From the NCBI GenBank assembly GCA_903906315.1, contig CAIVJW010000035.1, forward strand, positions 16,863-80,862: DNA of 64,000 nucleotides. The letters are read 5' to 3'. Below, one piece after another: positions 21,221 to 32,202 of the stretch. A program made the translations under genes and the position numbers. The notes below the pieces were generated by a model. That model was not told where the DNA came from, did no database searches, and saw nothing but the letters and a program-made list of their open reading frames with translations. The stretch is from an uncultured delta proteobacterium. Lineage in GTDB: Bacteria; Myxococcota_A; Polyangia; Polyangiales; Polyangiaceae. Numbering within the stretch: position 1 is the stretch's first letter; every line of letters starts with the position of its first letter.

Positions 21221-22378
21221 ATGGGCGCCCCGGCACACGGCAGCAGCGGGCGGCGTTCGACGCTGGGCGCGTCCGCTGCCGAGGGCAGCGAGGCACACGA
21301 TCGCGGCCACGACCACGACCACGGCCACGATCACGAACCCCGCGGCCACGCACCGCACGATCACGGCCACGAGGCGGCGCGTCACGCGCACGGAGGCGAC
21401 CGATCGGGCGGGCACGAGGCGCACGACCACGGCGCGCACGAGGTCCACGGCGCGAGCGACCACGATCACGACCACGCGGCGGAGCTCCGCCACACGCCGC
21501 TCGGTCGCCTGGTGTCGGCCTTCGCCCTCACGGCGGCCTTCATGCTGGTCGAGGCCGGCGTCGGCTGGTGGTCGAAGAGCCTCGCCCTCGTCGCCGACGC
21601 GGGCCACATGCTCGCCGATGCCGCTGCGCTCGCGCTCGCGATCATCGCGCAGCGCATCGCGACGCAGAGCCGCACCCGCGCCCGCACCTACGGCTACCGC
21701 CGCGCCGAGGTGCTCGCGGCGTTCGCCAACGGGATCGCGCTCGCGGTCACGGCGATCTGGATCGTCTTCGAGGCCCTCGATCGCTGGGCCGCGCCGCCGG
21801 CCATCAACGCGGGCGCGATGACCGCGACGGCCGTGCTCGGCCTCCTCGTCAACCTCGCCTCGGCGGCCATGCTCTCGGCCGGGTCGCACGGCCACAACGT
21901 CAACACGCGAGCCGCCCTCGCGCACGTCCTGTCCGACGCGCTCGGATCGGTCGGCGCGACGCTCGCGGGCGTGCTGATCCTGACGCGCGGCTGGGTGCGC
22001 GCCGACGCGGTCATCAGCGTCGTCATCGCCGTGCTCATCCTCTTCGGCGGCTATCGGCTCGTGCGCGACACCTCGCGCGTGCTCATGGAGGGCAGCCCCG
22101 TCGAGATCGACCTCGCGCACGTCGAGGAGACCTTGCTCGGCGTGCCCGGCGTCGTCGCGTTCCACGACCTGCACGTGTGGTCGATCTCCGACGGCTTCGA
22201 CGTCCTCACCGTGCACGTCGTCATCGACCGCGGCTTCCACGGCATCGACGTCGTCTCCGCGGTCGCGAAGCGCCTCGACGAGCGGCACGGGATGAAGCAC
22301 GTGACCATCCAGCCGGAGCCGGTGCACGACGACCGGCTGGTGTCGATCCGCAAGAAGCCGGCCGACGCCGCCGGCTGA
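21221..22378 (+). CDS. Cation diffusion facilitator (zinc exporter) with His-rich N-terminus
   Basis: 385 residues. The first 85 residues are dominated by His with Asp/Gly (for example HDHDHGHDHEP), a cytoplasmic metal-buffering tail that is unusually long. Six TM helices follow. The zinc-site HxxxD pairs are visible in TM2 (DAGHMLADA) and TM5 (AHVLSDALGS), and the C-terminal cytoplasmic ferredoxin-like domain has FHDLHVWSISDG. These features place it with CzcD/ZitB-type Zn/H+ antiporters. ATG 21221 is supported by the TATAGT hexamer seven bases upstream. Its 3' end meets the next minus-strand gene with a six-base gap. Confidence 0.95.
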   Translation: MGAPAHGSSGRRSTLGASAAEGSEAHDRGHDHDHGHDHEPRGHAPHDHGHEAARHAHGGDRSGGHEAHDHGAHEVHGASDHDHDHAAELRHTPLGRLVSAFALTAAFMLVEAGVGWWSKSLALVADAGHMLADAAALALAIIAQRIATQSRTRARTYGYRRAEVLAAFANGIALAVTAIWIVFEALDRWAAPPAINAGAMTATAVLGLLVNLASAAMLSAGSHGHNVNTRAALAHVLSDALGSVGATLAGVLILTRGWVRADAVISVVIAVLILFGGYRLVRDTSRVLMEGSPVEIDLAHVEETLLGVPGVVAFHDLHVWSISDGFDVLTVHVVIDRGFHGIDVVSAVAKRLDERHGMKHVTIQPEPVHDDRLVSIRKKPADAAG

Positions 22379-22384
22379 CCGCGC

Positions 22385-23502
22385 CTACTTCGGCACGTCC
22401 GGCTCGCAGATCCCGTTCTGGCAGAGCTCCGCGGGCTCGCAGTCGCCCTTCTCGAGGCACGGCTTGCGCACGACCGTGGTCACCCACTGCGCGATGTGGT
22501 TGCCGCTCGCGAGGTCCTGAAACGGCAGGCGGAACGCGGGGTAGCTCGGGTCCTTGCCCGCGGAGGCGCGCTCCGGGTCGAAGGCCGTCATCCAGATCTG
22601 CGCCGGATCGGCGTCGCCCTTGCGCAGCCCGTAGGCGCGCCGGCTCGAGAACGTCAGCCACAGCAGCGCCTTGCCGCGATAGGCCTGCACGTCGGGCGCC
22701 CACTTCGGCCACGAGTCGCCGCCCGTCGAGGCCAGCGCGAGCTGGATCGGCGCGCCGCCCGCGGTGGGCACCCAGAAGACCTTCGCGTCCTTCGCGTCGT
22801 AGGAGTTGCCGGCGGCGCGATTGAAGATCACGCCCTGCCCGTCGGGCGAAAACGCAGGGTAGTAGTTGTTCTCGGCGCCGGGCGGGACGAGCGTCGGGCC
22901 CGGGCCCCAGACCTCGCCCGCGAGCGTCAGCGTCTCGAGGCTGGCCGCGTCGACGCCCGGCGCCCCGCACATCCCGCCGAAGCACGGCGGCTTCGTCTTC
23001 GACCGCGCGAAGACGATCGTCTTGCCGTCGGGCGACCAGTCCGGCATCGCGGCGTTGTCGACGAGCGGGGCCGTGATGACCGCGCCGCTCGTCGCGTCGT
23101 GGAGCTCCACCGTGACCGCGTTGGAGGTGAGGATGCGCTTGCCGTCGGGGGAGAAGGAGAAGAAGTTCGCCCCGCCGCCGCCGAACATCGATCCGGCCGA
23201 GTAGAGCGCCGTCTTCGTGGCGACGTCGATCACCTTGTACGGAGACGGAGCGGGGATATCCATCCCGACCGCGATGCGCTGCCCGTCGCGCGAGAGCACG
23301 TGGCAGCCGACGCACTGACTGGCACCGACCTTGGCGGCGTCGAGGAACGTCTCGGCCTGCTGCCCGCTCTTGCCGAACTCGTAGCGGACGGTCGCGCCGG
23401 CGGCAGCGCGTTGGCGCCGTTCGTGGCGGAGCAGGCAGCCGCGACCAGGCCCGCGGTGACGAGGAGCCACGAAGTGCAGGAAAAGGAGCCTCGCGAGCGC
23501 AT
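22385..23502 (-). CDS. Secreted CxxCH / propeller lipoprotein, frameshifted near 23400
   Basis: Two frames together make one protein. From ATG 23502 the first frame encodes a lipoprotein signal ([18 protein letters not shown] then VAAAC). The next frame carries [11 protein letters not shown], the heme motif CVGCH, TolB/WD-like blades ([29 protein letters not shown]) and a Cys-rich end [12 protein letters not shown]. The switch is needed within about 23395-23410, in a GCCGCCGGCGC run, and equals one missing base. It may be a real mutation or an assembly error. The order signal-CxxCH-propeller-Cys tail repeats that of 17351-19447. About 371 residues if repaired. Confidence 0.7.
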
Positions 23503-23574
23503 GCGGACATGGCACGCGCGCCCGTCGGCGGCGTCAAGCCGGGCGCGCCTCGCGCCTCGGGGCAGGCCAGCGCG

Positions 23575-23618
23575 TTGACAAGGTTTACAGCTCCACAATC
23601 CACGCGCGAAATCGCGCG
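23575..23618 (+). promoter_or_regulatory. Candidate aceB promoter/operator
   Basis: A perfect TTGACA (23575-23580) is followed 22 bases later by CGCGCGA-AA-TCGCGCG (23603-23618), a perfect 7-bp inverted repeat. The repeat lies where a repressor could cover the start region. A good -10 is not obvious (ATCCAC at 17-bp spacing). The first gene downstream is aceB. Confidence 0.4.
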
Positions 23619-23709
23619 ACAGGGCTCACCGCACGTCCGGAGTGCGGGGGTTGACGCGACGGGTCACGGGCCCCCAGGTTGGGTGCTCGACGAAACGGGA
23701 GGCACCTCG

Positions 23710-25344
<1,635 letters not shown>

Positions 25345-25351
25345 CGCGGCC

Positions 25352-25377
25352 GGCCGGGGTGGCCCGACGCCCCGGCC
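25352..25377 (+). terminator. Hairpin after aceB
   Basis: GGCCGGGG and CCCCGGCC form a perfect 8-bp stem around a 10-nt loop, eight bases after the aceB stop. There is no U tract, so it could be an attenuator or an mRNA-stability element. Confidence 0.45.
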
Positions 25378-25474
25378 GGGCCGAGTCGAGCGAGACCGAG
25401 GACTGCGGGCGACAGGTGGGTAAACCCTGCGGGATCGACCCGTCACGACCGACCCGATCGAGAGGAGCATCCGA

Positions 25475-27736
25475 ATGGCCATGACGTACATCGAGACCGA
25501 GACCGCCGAGCTGCGGCGCTGGTTCGAGAGCCCGCGATTCAAGGGCCTGCGGCGGCTGCACACCGCGCGCGAGGTCGCCGAGCAGCGGGGCACCATCCGC
25601 AGCGACTACACGGTCGCGCGCGAGGCCGCCGACGGCTTTTACGCCCGGCTGCGCGAGCTGTTCGGTCAAGGGCAGTGCATCACGACCTTCGGCCCGTACT
25701 CGCCCGGGCAGGCGGTCGCGATGAAGCGGACGGGCATCGAGGGCATCTACCTCGGCGGCTGGGCCACGAGCGCCAAGGGCTCCGCAGCCGAGGACCCGGG
25801 GCCGGATCTCGCGAGCTACCCGCTCAGTCAGGTGCCGAACGAGGCCGCGCCGATTGTGCGCGCGCTGCTGACGGCCGACAAGAACCAGCACTTCGCCCGC
25901 GCCCGCATGACGGAGGATCAGCGCAAGCAGACGCCGGTCGTCGATTTCCGCCCGTTCATCATCGCCGACGCGGACACCGGCCACGGCGGCGACGCCCACG
26001 TGCGCAACCTGGTCCGGCGGTTCGTCGAGGTCGGGGTCCCCGGCTACCACATCGAGGACCAGAAGCCCGGCGTGAAGAAGTGCGGGCACCAGGGCGGCAA
26101 GGTCCTCGTCTCCGAGGACGAGCAGATCAAGCGCCTGTCGGCCGCGCGCTTCCAGCTCGACGTCATGGGGGTCGCCGGCATCCTCGTCGCCCGCACCGAC
26201 GCCGAGTCGGCCACGCTGCTCGAGGGCCGCGGCGACGAGCGCGATCAGCCCTTCATCCTCGGCGCGACGAACCTCGAGACGCCGACCTTCCGCGCGGCCT
26301 TCCTCGGCATCCTGCGCCGCTTCCACAGAAAGGGGATCGAGGAGATCAGCGGCTGGCAGATCTACGCCGTGTGCGACGAGGAGCTCGCCCGCGCGGACGC
26401 CTGGATCGACGGCGCGGGCCTCGGCGCGCTGCTCGACCGGGCGTTCGCCAACTACACGCTCGGCGGCGGGACGGCGATCGACAAGGCGCTCGACCAGGTG
26501 TTCGACAAGCTCGTCGACGTCTGGCAGGCCGAGGCCAACATCGTCACGTACGCCGAGGCCGTGGCCGCCGTGATGGCGTCGCGCCGCGCCGAGGGGCTCG
26601 AGCTCGGCGTGACGGCCGAGGAGTGGGGCGCCTTCTCGGCGCGCGCGTCGTTCTACCAGATCCGCGAGAAGGCCGCGTCGCTCGGCATCCACGCGCCGTG
26701 GGACTGCGAGCACGCGAAGACGCCGGACGGCTACTACCAGGTGCGCGGCGGCCTCGACTACGCGATCGCGAAGTCCCTCGCCGTGGCGCCGTACGCCGAC
26801 GTCCTGTGGATGGAGACGAAGACCGCGGACCTGCACGACGCGAGGCGGTTCGCCGACGCGATCCACGCCGTCTTCCCCGACAAGATGCTCGCCTACAACC
26901 TCTCTCCGTCGTTCAACTGGGACTCGACGGGGATGAACGACGACCAGATGAGGCAGTTCCCGCTCGAGCTCGGGAAGCTGGGCTTCGTCTTCGACTTCAT
27001 CACGTATGGCGGCCACCAGGTCGACGGCGTCGCCGCCGAGGAGTTCGCCACGGCGCTGGTGCAGGACGGCATGCTGGCCCTGGCCCGGCTGCAGCGGAAG
27101 ATCCGGCTGCTCGAGTCGCCCTACCGCACGCCGCAGACGCTCGTCGGCGGCCCGCGCCTCGACGCTGGCCTGCTGTCGATCTCGGGCCGCACGTCGACGA
27201 CGAAGGCGATGGGCAAGGGGTCGACCCAGTTCCAGCATGCCATTCAGACCGAGGTGCCGCCGAAGGTGCTCGAGGGCTGGCTCGAGCTGTGGAGCAAGCA
27301 GCACGGCGTCGACGTGCCGCTCCGCGTGCAGCTCCGGCCGCACACGGCGGGGTCCGAGCTGCTCGAGCTCTCCATCTTCGGGACCGGCGGATCGAAGGCG
27401 GCCAACGTGATCTTCGCGGTCATCCAGGACCGCCGCGGCCGCAACATCCTGTCGGTGCGCGACCAGAACACCTACGAGCCGGCGCTGCGCCAGAAGCGGC
27501 TGATGACGCTCGCCCAGCTGTTCCTGATCAGCCGGTACCACGTCGACTCGATGCACTACGTGACGCCGACCGACGACAACCAGCGGCAGACCGAGCGCAT
27601 GAAGGATCGCGGCGTCTTCACCTCGGTCAACACCGAGGTCGGCAAGATCATCGTCGCCGAGGTGAACAAGGACCGCATCAAGGAGCTCTGCGAGCCCGAC
27701 CGGAAGGCGCTCGGCGTGCTCATCGAGAAGGGCTGA
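25475..27736 (+). CDS. aceA: Isocitrate lyase, long form
   Basis: 753 residues, against about 430 for the E. coli enzyme. The length resembles the long actinobacterial AceA2 type. It cleaves isocitrate to succinate and glyoxylate, feeding malate synthase. The catalytic KKCGH is at 201-205 (Cys203). Mg/substrate elements include [14 protein letters not shown] and YHIEDQKPG, and later [11 protein letters not shown] 25475 follows GAGGAG with normal spacing. The C-terminal third (after about 570) is the extension of the long form. Some long-form enzymes also act on methylisocitrate; this cannot be judged from sequence. Confidence 0.97.
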   Translation: MAMTYIETETAELRRWFESPRFKGLRRLHTAREVAEQRGTIRSDYTVAREAADGFYARLRELFGQGQCITTFGPYSPGQAVAMKRTGIEGIYLGGWATSAKGSAAEDPGPDLASYPLSQVPNEAAPIVRALLTADKNQHFARARMTEDQRKQTPVVDFRPFIIADADTGHGGDAHVRNLVRRFVEVGVPGYHIEDQKPGVKKCGHQGGKVLVSEDEQIKRLSAARFQLDVMGVAGILVARTDAESATLLEGRGDERDQPFILGATNLETPTFRAAFLGILRRFHRKGIEEISGWQIYAVCDEELARADAWIDGAGLGALLDRAFANYTLGGGTAIDKALDQVFDKLVDVWQAEANIVTYAEAVAAVMASRRAEGLELGVTAEEWGAFSARASFYQIREKAASLGIHAPWDCEHAKTPDGYYQVRGGLDYAIAKSLAVAPYADVLWMETKTADLHDARRFADAIHAVFPDKMLAYNLSPSFNWDSTGMNDDQMRQFPLELGKLGFVFDFITYGGHQVDGVAAEEFATALVQDGMLALARLQRKIRLLESPYRTPQTLVGGPRLDAGLLSISGRTSTTKAMGKGSTQFQHAIQTEVPPKVLEGWLELWSKQHGVDVPLRVQLRPHTAGSELLELSIFGTGGSKAANVIFAVIQDRRGRNILSVRDQNTYEPALRQKRLMTLAQLFLISRYHVDSMHYVTPTDDNQRQTERMKDRGVFTSVNTEVGKIIVAEVNKDRIKELCEPDRKALGVLIEKG

Positions 27737-27754
27737 ACGCGCCGATATCGGGCC

Positions 27755-27804
27755 GAAAACGGGCGAGGGCGGCGCGCCACGAGCACGCCGCCCTCGCCGT
27801 TTCG
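27755..27804. terminator. Bidirectional terminator between aceA and the VIT/vWA gene
   Basis: GGCGAGGGCGGCG (27762-27774) and CGCCGCCCTCGCC (27786-27798) form a 13-bp stem. It is flanked by AAAAC on one side and GTTT on the other, with one bulged base. The convergent genes on both sides make it a terminator in both directions. It is the best terminator in the window. Confidence 0.8.
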
Positions 27805-27849
27805 AACGCAGGGCCCGGGGCCGGGCGGCGCCGCCGAGCGAGGGGTCGG

Positions 27850-30510
27850 CTACGCGCCGAGCGCCTTCGCCTCGGCGAGCGCGGCCTCGGGGCTCGCGAG
27901 CGCCGGCTCGACGGCCCGCACGCGCGCCGAGGGGCTCGCCTTCACGGCCGCGCGGATCTCCGCGCGCTGGCGTCGACCCGTCGCGACCAGCGACGCGGCG
28001 ACGAGCGCGGCCGCGCAGGCGTCCTCGGCCTCGCCCTTGGCCGCGGTCGCGACGGCCAGCGCGATCGTCGCGTCGACGGCCTTCTTGAGCTGCGCGCCGA
28101 AGACCGCGTGCGTCCCGTCGATGCCGGCCTCGTGGCACCGCACGAACACGCGCGCCGTCGCGAGGAGGCGGCCCGCGTCGTCGGGCGCGTCCCACAGGCC
28201 GCTCGCGAGCTGCCGCTCGAACAGCACCGACAGCTCCTCGCCGCGGCTCTCGGTGGGCGCCGGCGCGTCGGCGCACGCCTCGGCGCGCGGCTGCGGCGCG
28301 GCGAGGCCCTCGTCGTCGCTCGGCGGCTCCGCGGCGCCCTCGCTGCCCGAGAACAGCTCCTTCATCTTGTTCGCGGCGTGCTCGAACATCCCGCCGATCG
28401 CGCCGGTGGGAGGCTTGCCGCGCTTCTTCGACGCCTGAGGAGGCGCGCCGTAGCCAGCGGACGCGGGGGCCGGCGGCGGCATCATGCCGGGCGGCGGCGG
28501 GGGCGGCGGCGCACCCGGCGCAAAGAAGGTTGCCGACGCAGCCCGCATCGGTGACGCGAGCCGCATCACCATCGGCGCCGCGACCGCGCCGGCGGACGGC
28601 ATTGCGGCCCCGAAGGCGCTCGCGGTCGCCCAGAGGCGATCCATCGTCGATCCGCCCTTGCTCCCGGCGTCGAGCATCGCCCAGCCGGCCGGGCCGTGCA
28701 CCGGCACCGCGCGCGTCTCGGGCATGCCCTTGGCGCGCCGGTCGCCCGTGCGCTTCTCGACGACCACGAACGACGCGTGCTTCGAGGCGATCTTGTGCTC
28801 GACCGAGAGCGCGACGATGCGCTTCTTCTGCGCCTCGAGGCGGCGGCCTTCGAGCTTGGCCTCGCCCTCCTCGAGGTCGCGGATGCGCGTGCCCGCCCAG
28901 AGCGCGCCGAGGCCGGGGCGGTCCGCCTCCGCCGGCAGCTCGACCGGCACCTTCAGGAAGAAGGGCTCGCCGCGCAGCGTGCCGCGGATCTCCGCGTGGC
29001 CGAGGCCGGGCTCCTCGTAGCGGCCGTAGACGACCCACGGCTCGCCGTCGACGAGCGGGCCGAGCTCGGCCGGGGCGATCTCGCCGCCGTCGACGCCGAC
29101 GATCTTCAGCGTCAGGCCGGACACGCGCGTCGCGGTGGCGCGCGCGAACTGGGCCGTGACCTTCTCGTCGAGCCGCTCGCCGGGGTGGATGAACTCCGCG
29201 GCGCCCTGCGTGCGGCGCGCGAGATCGCGGATGAGCAGATCGCTCACGTTCGTGCCGATTCCGAAGGTGTAGCAGCGCACCGCGCCCGCCTTGTCGACCA
29301 CGCGATCGACGATCTCGGCCTCGTTGCCGACCTGCCCGTCGGTGAGCAGCACGATGACGCGGTCGCGCTTGCCGTCGCCGAGCTCGGCCGTGGCGGCCAG
29401 CAGCGGCTCGAGCATCTCGGTGCCGCCGTTCGCCTGGAGGCCCGCGACGAACGTGTCGGCCTGGCCCAGCGTCTTCTGCGTGAACGGCACGATCCCCTTC
29501 TGGAACCAGTGGAACCGGTCGCAGAACGCGATGATGCCGAAGCGGTCGCCCTCCGAGAGGTGCCGGAGGCAGAGGCGCAGGGCGGTGCGCGCCTGCTCGA
29601 TGGACTCGCCGTCCATCGACCCCGACACGTCGACGACGAAGATCACGTCGTGCGCGCCGCCGCGGCGCCCCCCGTCGAAGAGGTCCGGCACGAGCGTCAG
29701 GGCGAAGGTGCCCTCGCGGCCGGCGCGCTTGTCGGCCACGACGCCGCCCGCGACGCCGGGGGCGCCGACGGCCAGCAGCACGAGGTCGCGATCGAGCGGC
29801 ACGGTCGCGCTCTTGAAGCGCACGCGGCGCTTCTCGCCGTCGCCCTTGGCGATGGTGACCGCGTGCGAGGGGCTCTCGATCGTCACCTCGCGGCCGAGGT
29901 CGAACAGGAAGTCGAGCTCGAGCCCGTAGTCGACGTCGCCGATCTTCGGCGAGATGCGGTCGGCGTCGGGCACGCGGCCGGTCGGGTTGGCGGCGCCGTG
30001 GCCCGATCGCTCGCCCGTGGGCGCGCCGGGGATGTAGCGCGGGGCGACCAGCGTCGGGATCATGAGCCGCAGCGCGCCCTCGTCGGCGACGAGGCGCTGG
30101 ACGTAGACGACCTCGATCACCGTCTCCTCGCCCGGGAGCAGGTTGCCGACGTTGGCGGTGAAGACGTTCTTGCGCTCCTCCTCGAGGAGCGCGGCGCCAT
30201 GCCCCTTCGAGATCGCGTCGTCGTAGGCCTGGAAGGCCTCCTCGCGCTCCTTCACCTCGCCCTCGAGGCGGCGGCCCTCGCACTCCATGGCGAAGCCCGC
30301 GAGCACGCCGTCGCTCGGCACCGGGAACGTGTACACGGCCTCGATCGGCTCGGCCTCGGCGTTGCGGTAGCGCTGACGGAGGACCACGCGGGCCTGCGCG
30401 CCGTACACCTCGCCCGAGAGCGAGACGCCGATCAGCGGGACGGGCGCGCCGCGGGCGGTGCGGAGGCAGGACGAGGGCGACGAGGTCGAAGGTTCGATCA
30501 TGGCAGTCAT
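27850..30510 (-). CDS. Cytoplasmic VIT / vWA domain protein
   Basis: 886 residues. A VIT domain (about 20-150, with the typical AVYTFPVPSDGVLAGF and Glu-rich segment) is followed by a vWA domain with MIDAS DVSGS at 294-298 (FVVDVSGSMDGES). A Pro/Gly-rich linker (about 675-720) precedes a helical Ala-rich C-terminal region. No signal peptide or TM helix is visible, so it should be cytosolic. ATG 30510 overlaps the MerR stop (ATGA); ATG 30501 is also possible and has AAGGA nine bases upstream. VIT/vWA pairs are protein-interaction modules; the partner is unknown. Co-translation with a MerR regulator is the main clue to its role. Confidence 0.88.
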   Translation of the reverse strand: MTAMIEPSTSSPSSCLRTARGAPVPLIGVSLSGEVYGAQARVVLRQRYRNAEAEPIEAVYTFPVPSDGVLAGFAMECEGRRLEGEVKEREEAFQAYDDAISKGHGAALLEEERKNVFTANVGNLLPGEETVIEVVYVQRLVADEGALRLMIPTLVAPRYIPGAPTGERSGHGAANPTGRVPDADRISPKIGDVDYGLELDFLFDLGREVTIESPSHAVTIAKGDGEKRRVRFKSATVPLDRDLVLLAVGAPGVAGGVVADKRAGREGTFALTLVPDLFDGGRRGGAHDVIFVVDVSGSMDGESIEQARTALRLCLRHLSEGDRFGIIAFCDRFHWFQKGIVPFTQKTLGQADTFVAGLQANGGTEMLEPLLAATAELGDGKRDRVIVLLTDGQVGNEAEIVDRVVDKAGAVRCYTFGIGTNVSDLLIRDLARRTQGAAEFIHPGERLDEKVTAQFARATATRVSGLTLKIVGVDGGEIAPAELGPLVDGEPWVVYGRYEEPGLGHAEIRGTLRGEPFFLKVPVELPAEADRPGLGALWAGTRIRDLEEGEAKLEGRRLEAQKKRIVALSVEHKIASKHASFVVVEKRTGDRRAKGMPETRAVPVHGPAGWAMLDAGSKGGSTMDRLWATASAFGAAMPSAGAVAAPMVMRLASPMRAASATFFAPGAPPPPPPPGMMPPPAPASAGYGAPPQASKKRGKPPTGAIGGMFEHAANKMKELFSGSEGAAEPPSDDEGLAAPQPRAEACADAPAPTESRGEELSVLFERQLASGLWDAPDDAGRLLATARVFVRCHEAGIDGTHAVFGAQLKKAVDATIALAVATAAKGEAEDACAAALVAASLVATGRRQRAEIRAAVKASPSARVRAVEPALASPEAALAEAKALGA

Positions 30511-30992
30511 TCCTTGGTGTCAATCGAGCCGTACTGCGATTGAATCTCTCGCGCAACGCGGCGGGCCTCGGGGCCGGCGTCGGTGCGCACGAAGAGCTCG
30601 ACCCCGGGGACGAGCTCGAGGCGCTGCCACGTCTCGACCGCCGGGTCGCGGCGGCGTGGAGGCGGGCTGCGGTAGGGGTGCGGGCCGTCGGGCTCGGCCG
30701 GGGGCAGGGGGACGGCGATCGTCGCCTTGCCGCTGGCGAGCCGCTCGATCTCGGCGCGCGAGGCGCCCTCGAGGCGCGCCTGGATGTCGTCGAGGGGCAG
30801 GTGCGCCTCCTGCAACCGCTTGATGGCGCGCAGGCGGATCAGGTGGTCCTCGCCGTAGGTGGTGTCTTTCCCTCGGAACTCGGGCGCCGGTAGGAGGCCC
30901 CGCTGCACGTAGTAACGGACCGTGCGCGCGGCCACTCCGGCTTCCCGGCCGAGGTCCTCGAGCTTGTAGGTGGTCACGACCCGAACGTGCAT
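30507..30992 (-). CDS. MerR-family transcriptional regulator
   Basis: 161 residues. The N-terminal winged helix-turn-helix is clear: YKLEDLGREAGVAARTVRYYVQRGLLP, then the wing and the LIRLRAIKRLQEAHLPLDDIQARLEG helices. The C-terminal half is short, Pro-rich and has no Cys cluster, so metal sensing of the MerR/CueR type is unlikely. ATG 30992 begins the domain directly. Its stop overlaps the VIT/vWA start, so regulator and target are one translationally coupled unit. An inverted repeat immediately upstream may be its own operator. Confidence 0.9.
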   Translation of the reverse strand: MHVRVVTTYKLEDLGREAGVAARTVRYYVQRGLLPAPEFRGKDTTYGEDHLIRLRAIKRLQEAHLPLDDIQARLEGASRAEIERLASGKATIAVPLPPAEPDGPHPYRSPPPRRRDPAVETWQRLELVPGVELFVRTDAGPEARRVAREIQSQYGSIDTKE

Positions 30993-30994
30993 CG

Positions 30995-31011
30995 TGACAC
31001 TCGCGCTGTCA
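30995..31011. promoter_or_regulatory. Inverted repeat upstream of merR-like gene
   Basis: TGACA-CTCGCGC-TGTCA, a perfect 5-bp dyad with a 7-base spacer, ends only two bases before the merR-like start codon. On the minus strand it contains TTGACA. MerR proteins bind dyads of this size. It is a candidate autoregulatory site. Confidence 0.4.
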
Positions 31012-31109
31012 AGTAGACATCGATAGCGCGCCTCCGGCTCGCCCCGCGCGGGGTCCGTCGCGTCCGTGCTCCCGGCCTTCCGCGCCTTCCTTCGGGCGTC
31101 CCCCGTGCG

Positions 31110-31115
31110 TACCCT
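31110..31115 (+). promoter_or_regulatory. -10-like TACCCT, leaderless spacing
   Basis: TACCCT exactly 7 nt before ATG 31123. Confidence 0.55.
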
Positions 31116-31122
31116 GGCGGCC

Positions 31123-31590
31123 ATGAAGCGCGCCGCGATCGTCCTCCTGGTCTCGCTCGGCCTCTCGGGCTGCCTCACGACCCACGAGTGCACGGAGATG
31201 GGCTGCGTCGACGGGCTGACCGTCGACCTCCGATCGGCGTCCGGCGCGTGGGCCGCCGGCACGTACCGCTTCGGGATCATGGCCGACGGGGTGAGCCTCA
31301 CGTGCTCGGCGACGCTCCCGTTCGCGAGCGCGCAGGGGGACGGGACGCCGCCGTGCTCGTCGGGCGACGTGCGGCTCGGCCTCTCGGGCTCCGCGCTCCC
31401 GGCCGCGCAGCACGCGATCACGGACCTCGTCTTCACCACCTCTCCGCGGTCCGTCGCGGTGAGCATCACCCGCGACGCGAAGCCGTTCGCGTCGGCGACG
31501 CTCTCGCCGACCTACGCGACGAGCCAGCCGAACGGCCCCGAATGCGGCCCGACCTGCCGCAGCGGTCGCGAGGTCGTCGACGTCCCGTGA
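31123..31590 (+). CDS. Small lipoprotein of unknown function
   Basis: 155 residues. The signal peptide ends LGLSGC, a good lipobox. The mature part carries a few Cys (CTEMGC, CSATLP, PPCSSGD, CGPTC) and beta-strand-like alternation, but I recognise no family. ATG 31123 is set by the lipoprotein signal and by the TACCCT hexamer seven bases upstream. It is divergent from the MerR-like gene. Confidence 0.75.
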   Translation: MKRAAIVLLVSLGLSGCLTTHECTEMGCVDGLTVDLRSASGAWAAGTYRFGIMADGVSLTCSATLPFASAQGDGTPPCSSGDVRLGLSGSALPAAQHAITDLVFTTSPRSVAVSITRDAKPFASATLSPTYATSQPNGPECGPTCRSGREVVDVP

Positions 31591-31633
31591 GGGCGTGGGC
31601 CGGGCAGGCGCTCCCCTTTCTCCGCCGCGCCGC

Positions 31634-31639
31634 TATGCT
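31634..31639 (+). promoter_or_regulatory. -10-like TATGCT, leaderless spacing
   Basis: TATGCT exactly 7 nt before ATG 31647. It contains an earlier in-frame ATG (31635), which argues for 31647 as the real start. Confidence 0.6.
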
Positions 31640-31646
31640 CGGTCGC

Positions 31647-32186
31647 ATGCGGTCCTCGCCTCCCTCGCTCGCCTCGCTCGCCTCGCTCCTCGGCCTGGCC
31701 GGCGCGCTCGCCTCGCTCGGGGCCTGCGACAAGAAGCTCCCCACCGCGAGCCACGGATCGGTGTACCCGAGCGGCAACGGCACGAGCGGCGCGACCGGCG
31801 GCGAGGGCGGTTCCGGCGGGTCGGGCGGCGGCGCGACGGGAGCCACCACCGGGACGGGCGCCACGGCCGGGACGGGCAGCGGCGGCGCCGGGCAGAGCGA
31901 CGCGGGGCATGGCGGCGCGGGCGGGCAGGGCGGCGCCGGCGGTAGCGCGTGCCTCAAGTGCGGCGCGATCTACGACAAGGGCGGTGACCCCGCGAAGCTC
32001 TGCCCGGACTCGGCCAAGCTCTACGCCGACCTGCAGAGCTGCGCGTGCCCCGACACCGAGGACTGCTACGTGGCCTGCTCGGACCAGCTCTGCGCCAACG
32101 CCGGGGTCCCCTACCAGGCCGACTGCTGGAGCTGCCTCACCGGCGGCTGCAAGTACAAGAACGCCGACTGCCAGTCGGACCTGTAG
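31647..32186 (+). CDS. Stalked Cys-rich lipoprotein
   Basis: 179 residues from ATG 31647; an in-frame ATG at 31635 lies inside the putative -10. The signal peptide ends ALASLGAC. A 75-residue Gly/Ala/Ser/Thr stalk follows, then a compact domain with about ten Cys (CLKCGAIYD, SCACPDTEDCYVACSDQLC, DCWSCLTGGC). The domain probably forms disulfides at the cell surface. No family is recognised. The same stalk-plus-Cys design recurs at 53309-54736. Confidence 0.75.
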   Translation: MRSSPPSLASLASLLGLAGALASLGACDKKLPTASHGSVYPSGNGTSGATGGEGGSGGSGGGATGATTGTGATAGTGSGGAGQSDAGHGGAGGQGGAGGSACLKCGAIYDKGGDPAKLCPDSAKLYADLQSCACPDTEDCYVACSDQLCANAGVPYQADCWSCLTGGCKYKNADCQSDL

Positions 32187-32202
32187 GCGAGCGCGACCGG
32201 CG

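Noticed and set aside
21300..21480. The His-codon-rich stretch considered as a tandem repeat or mobile element
   Set aside because: It is the coding sequence for the His-rich tail of the exporter; units are irregular.
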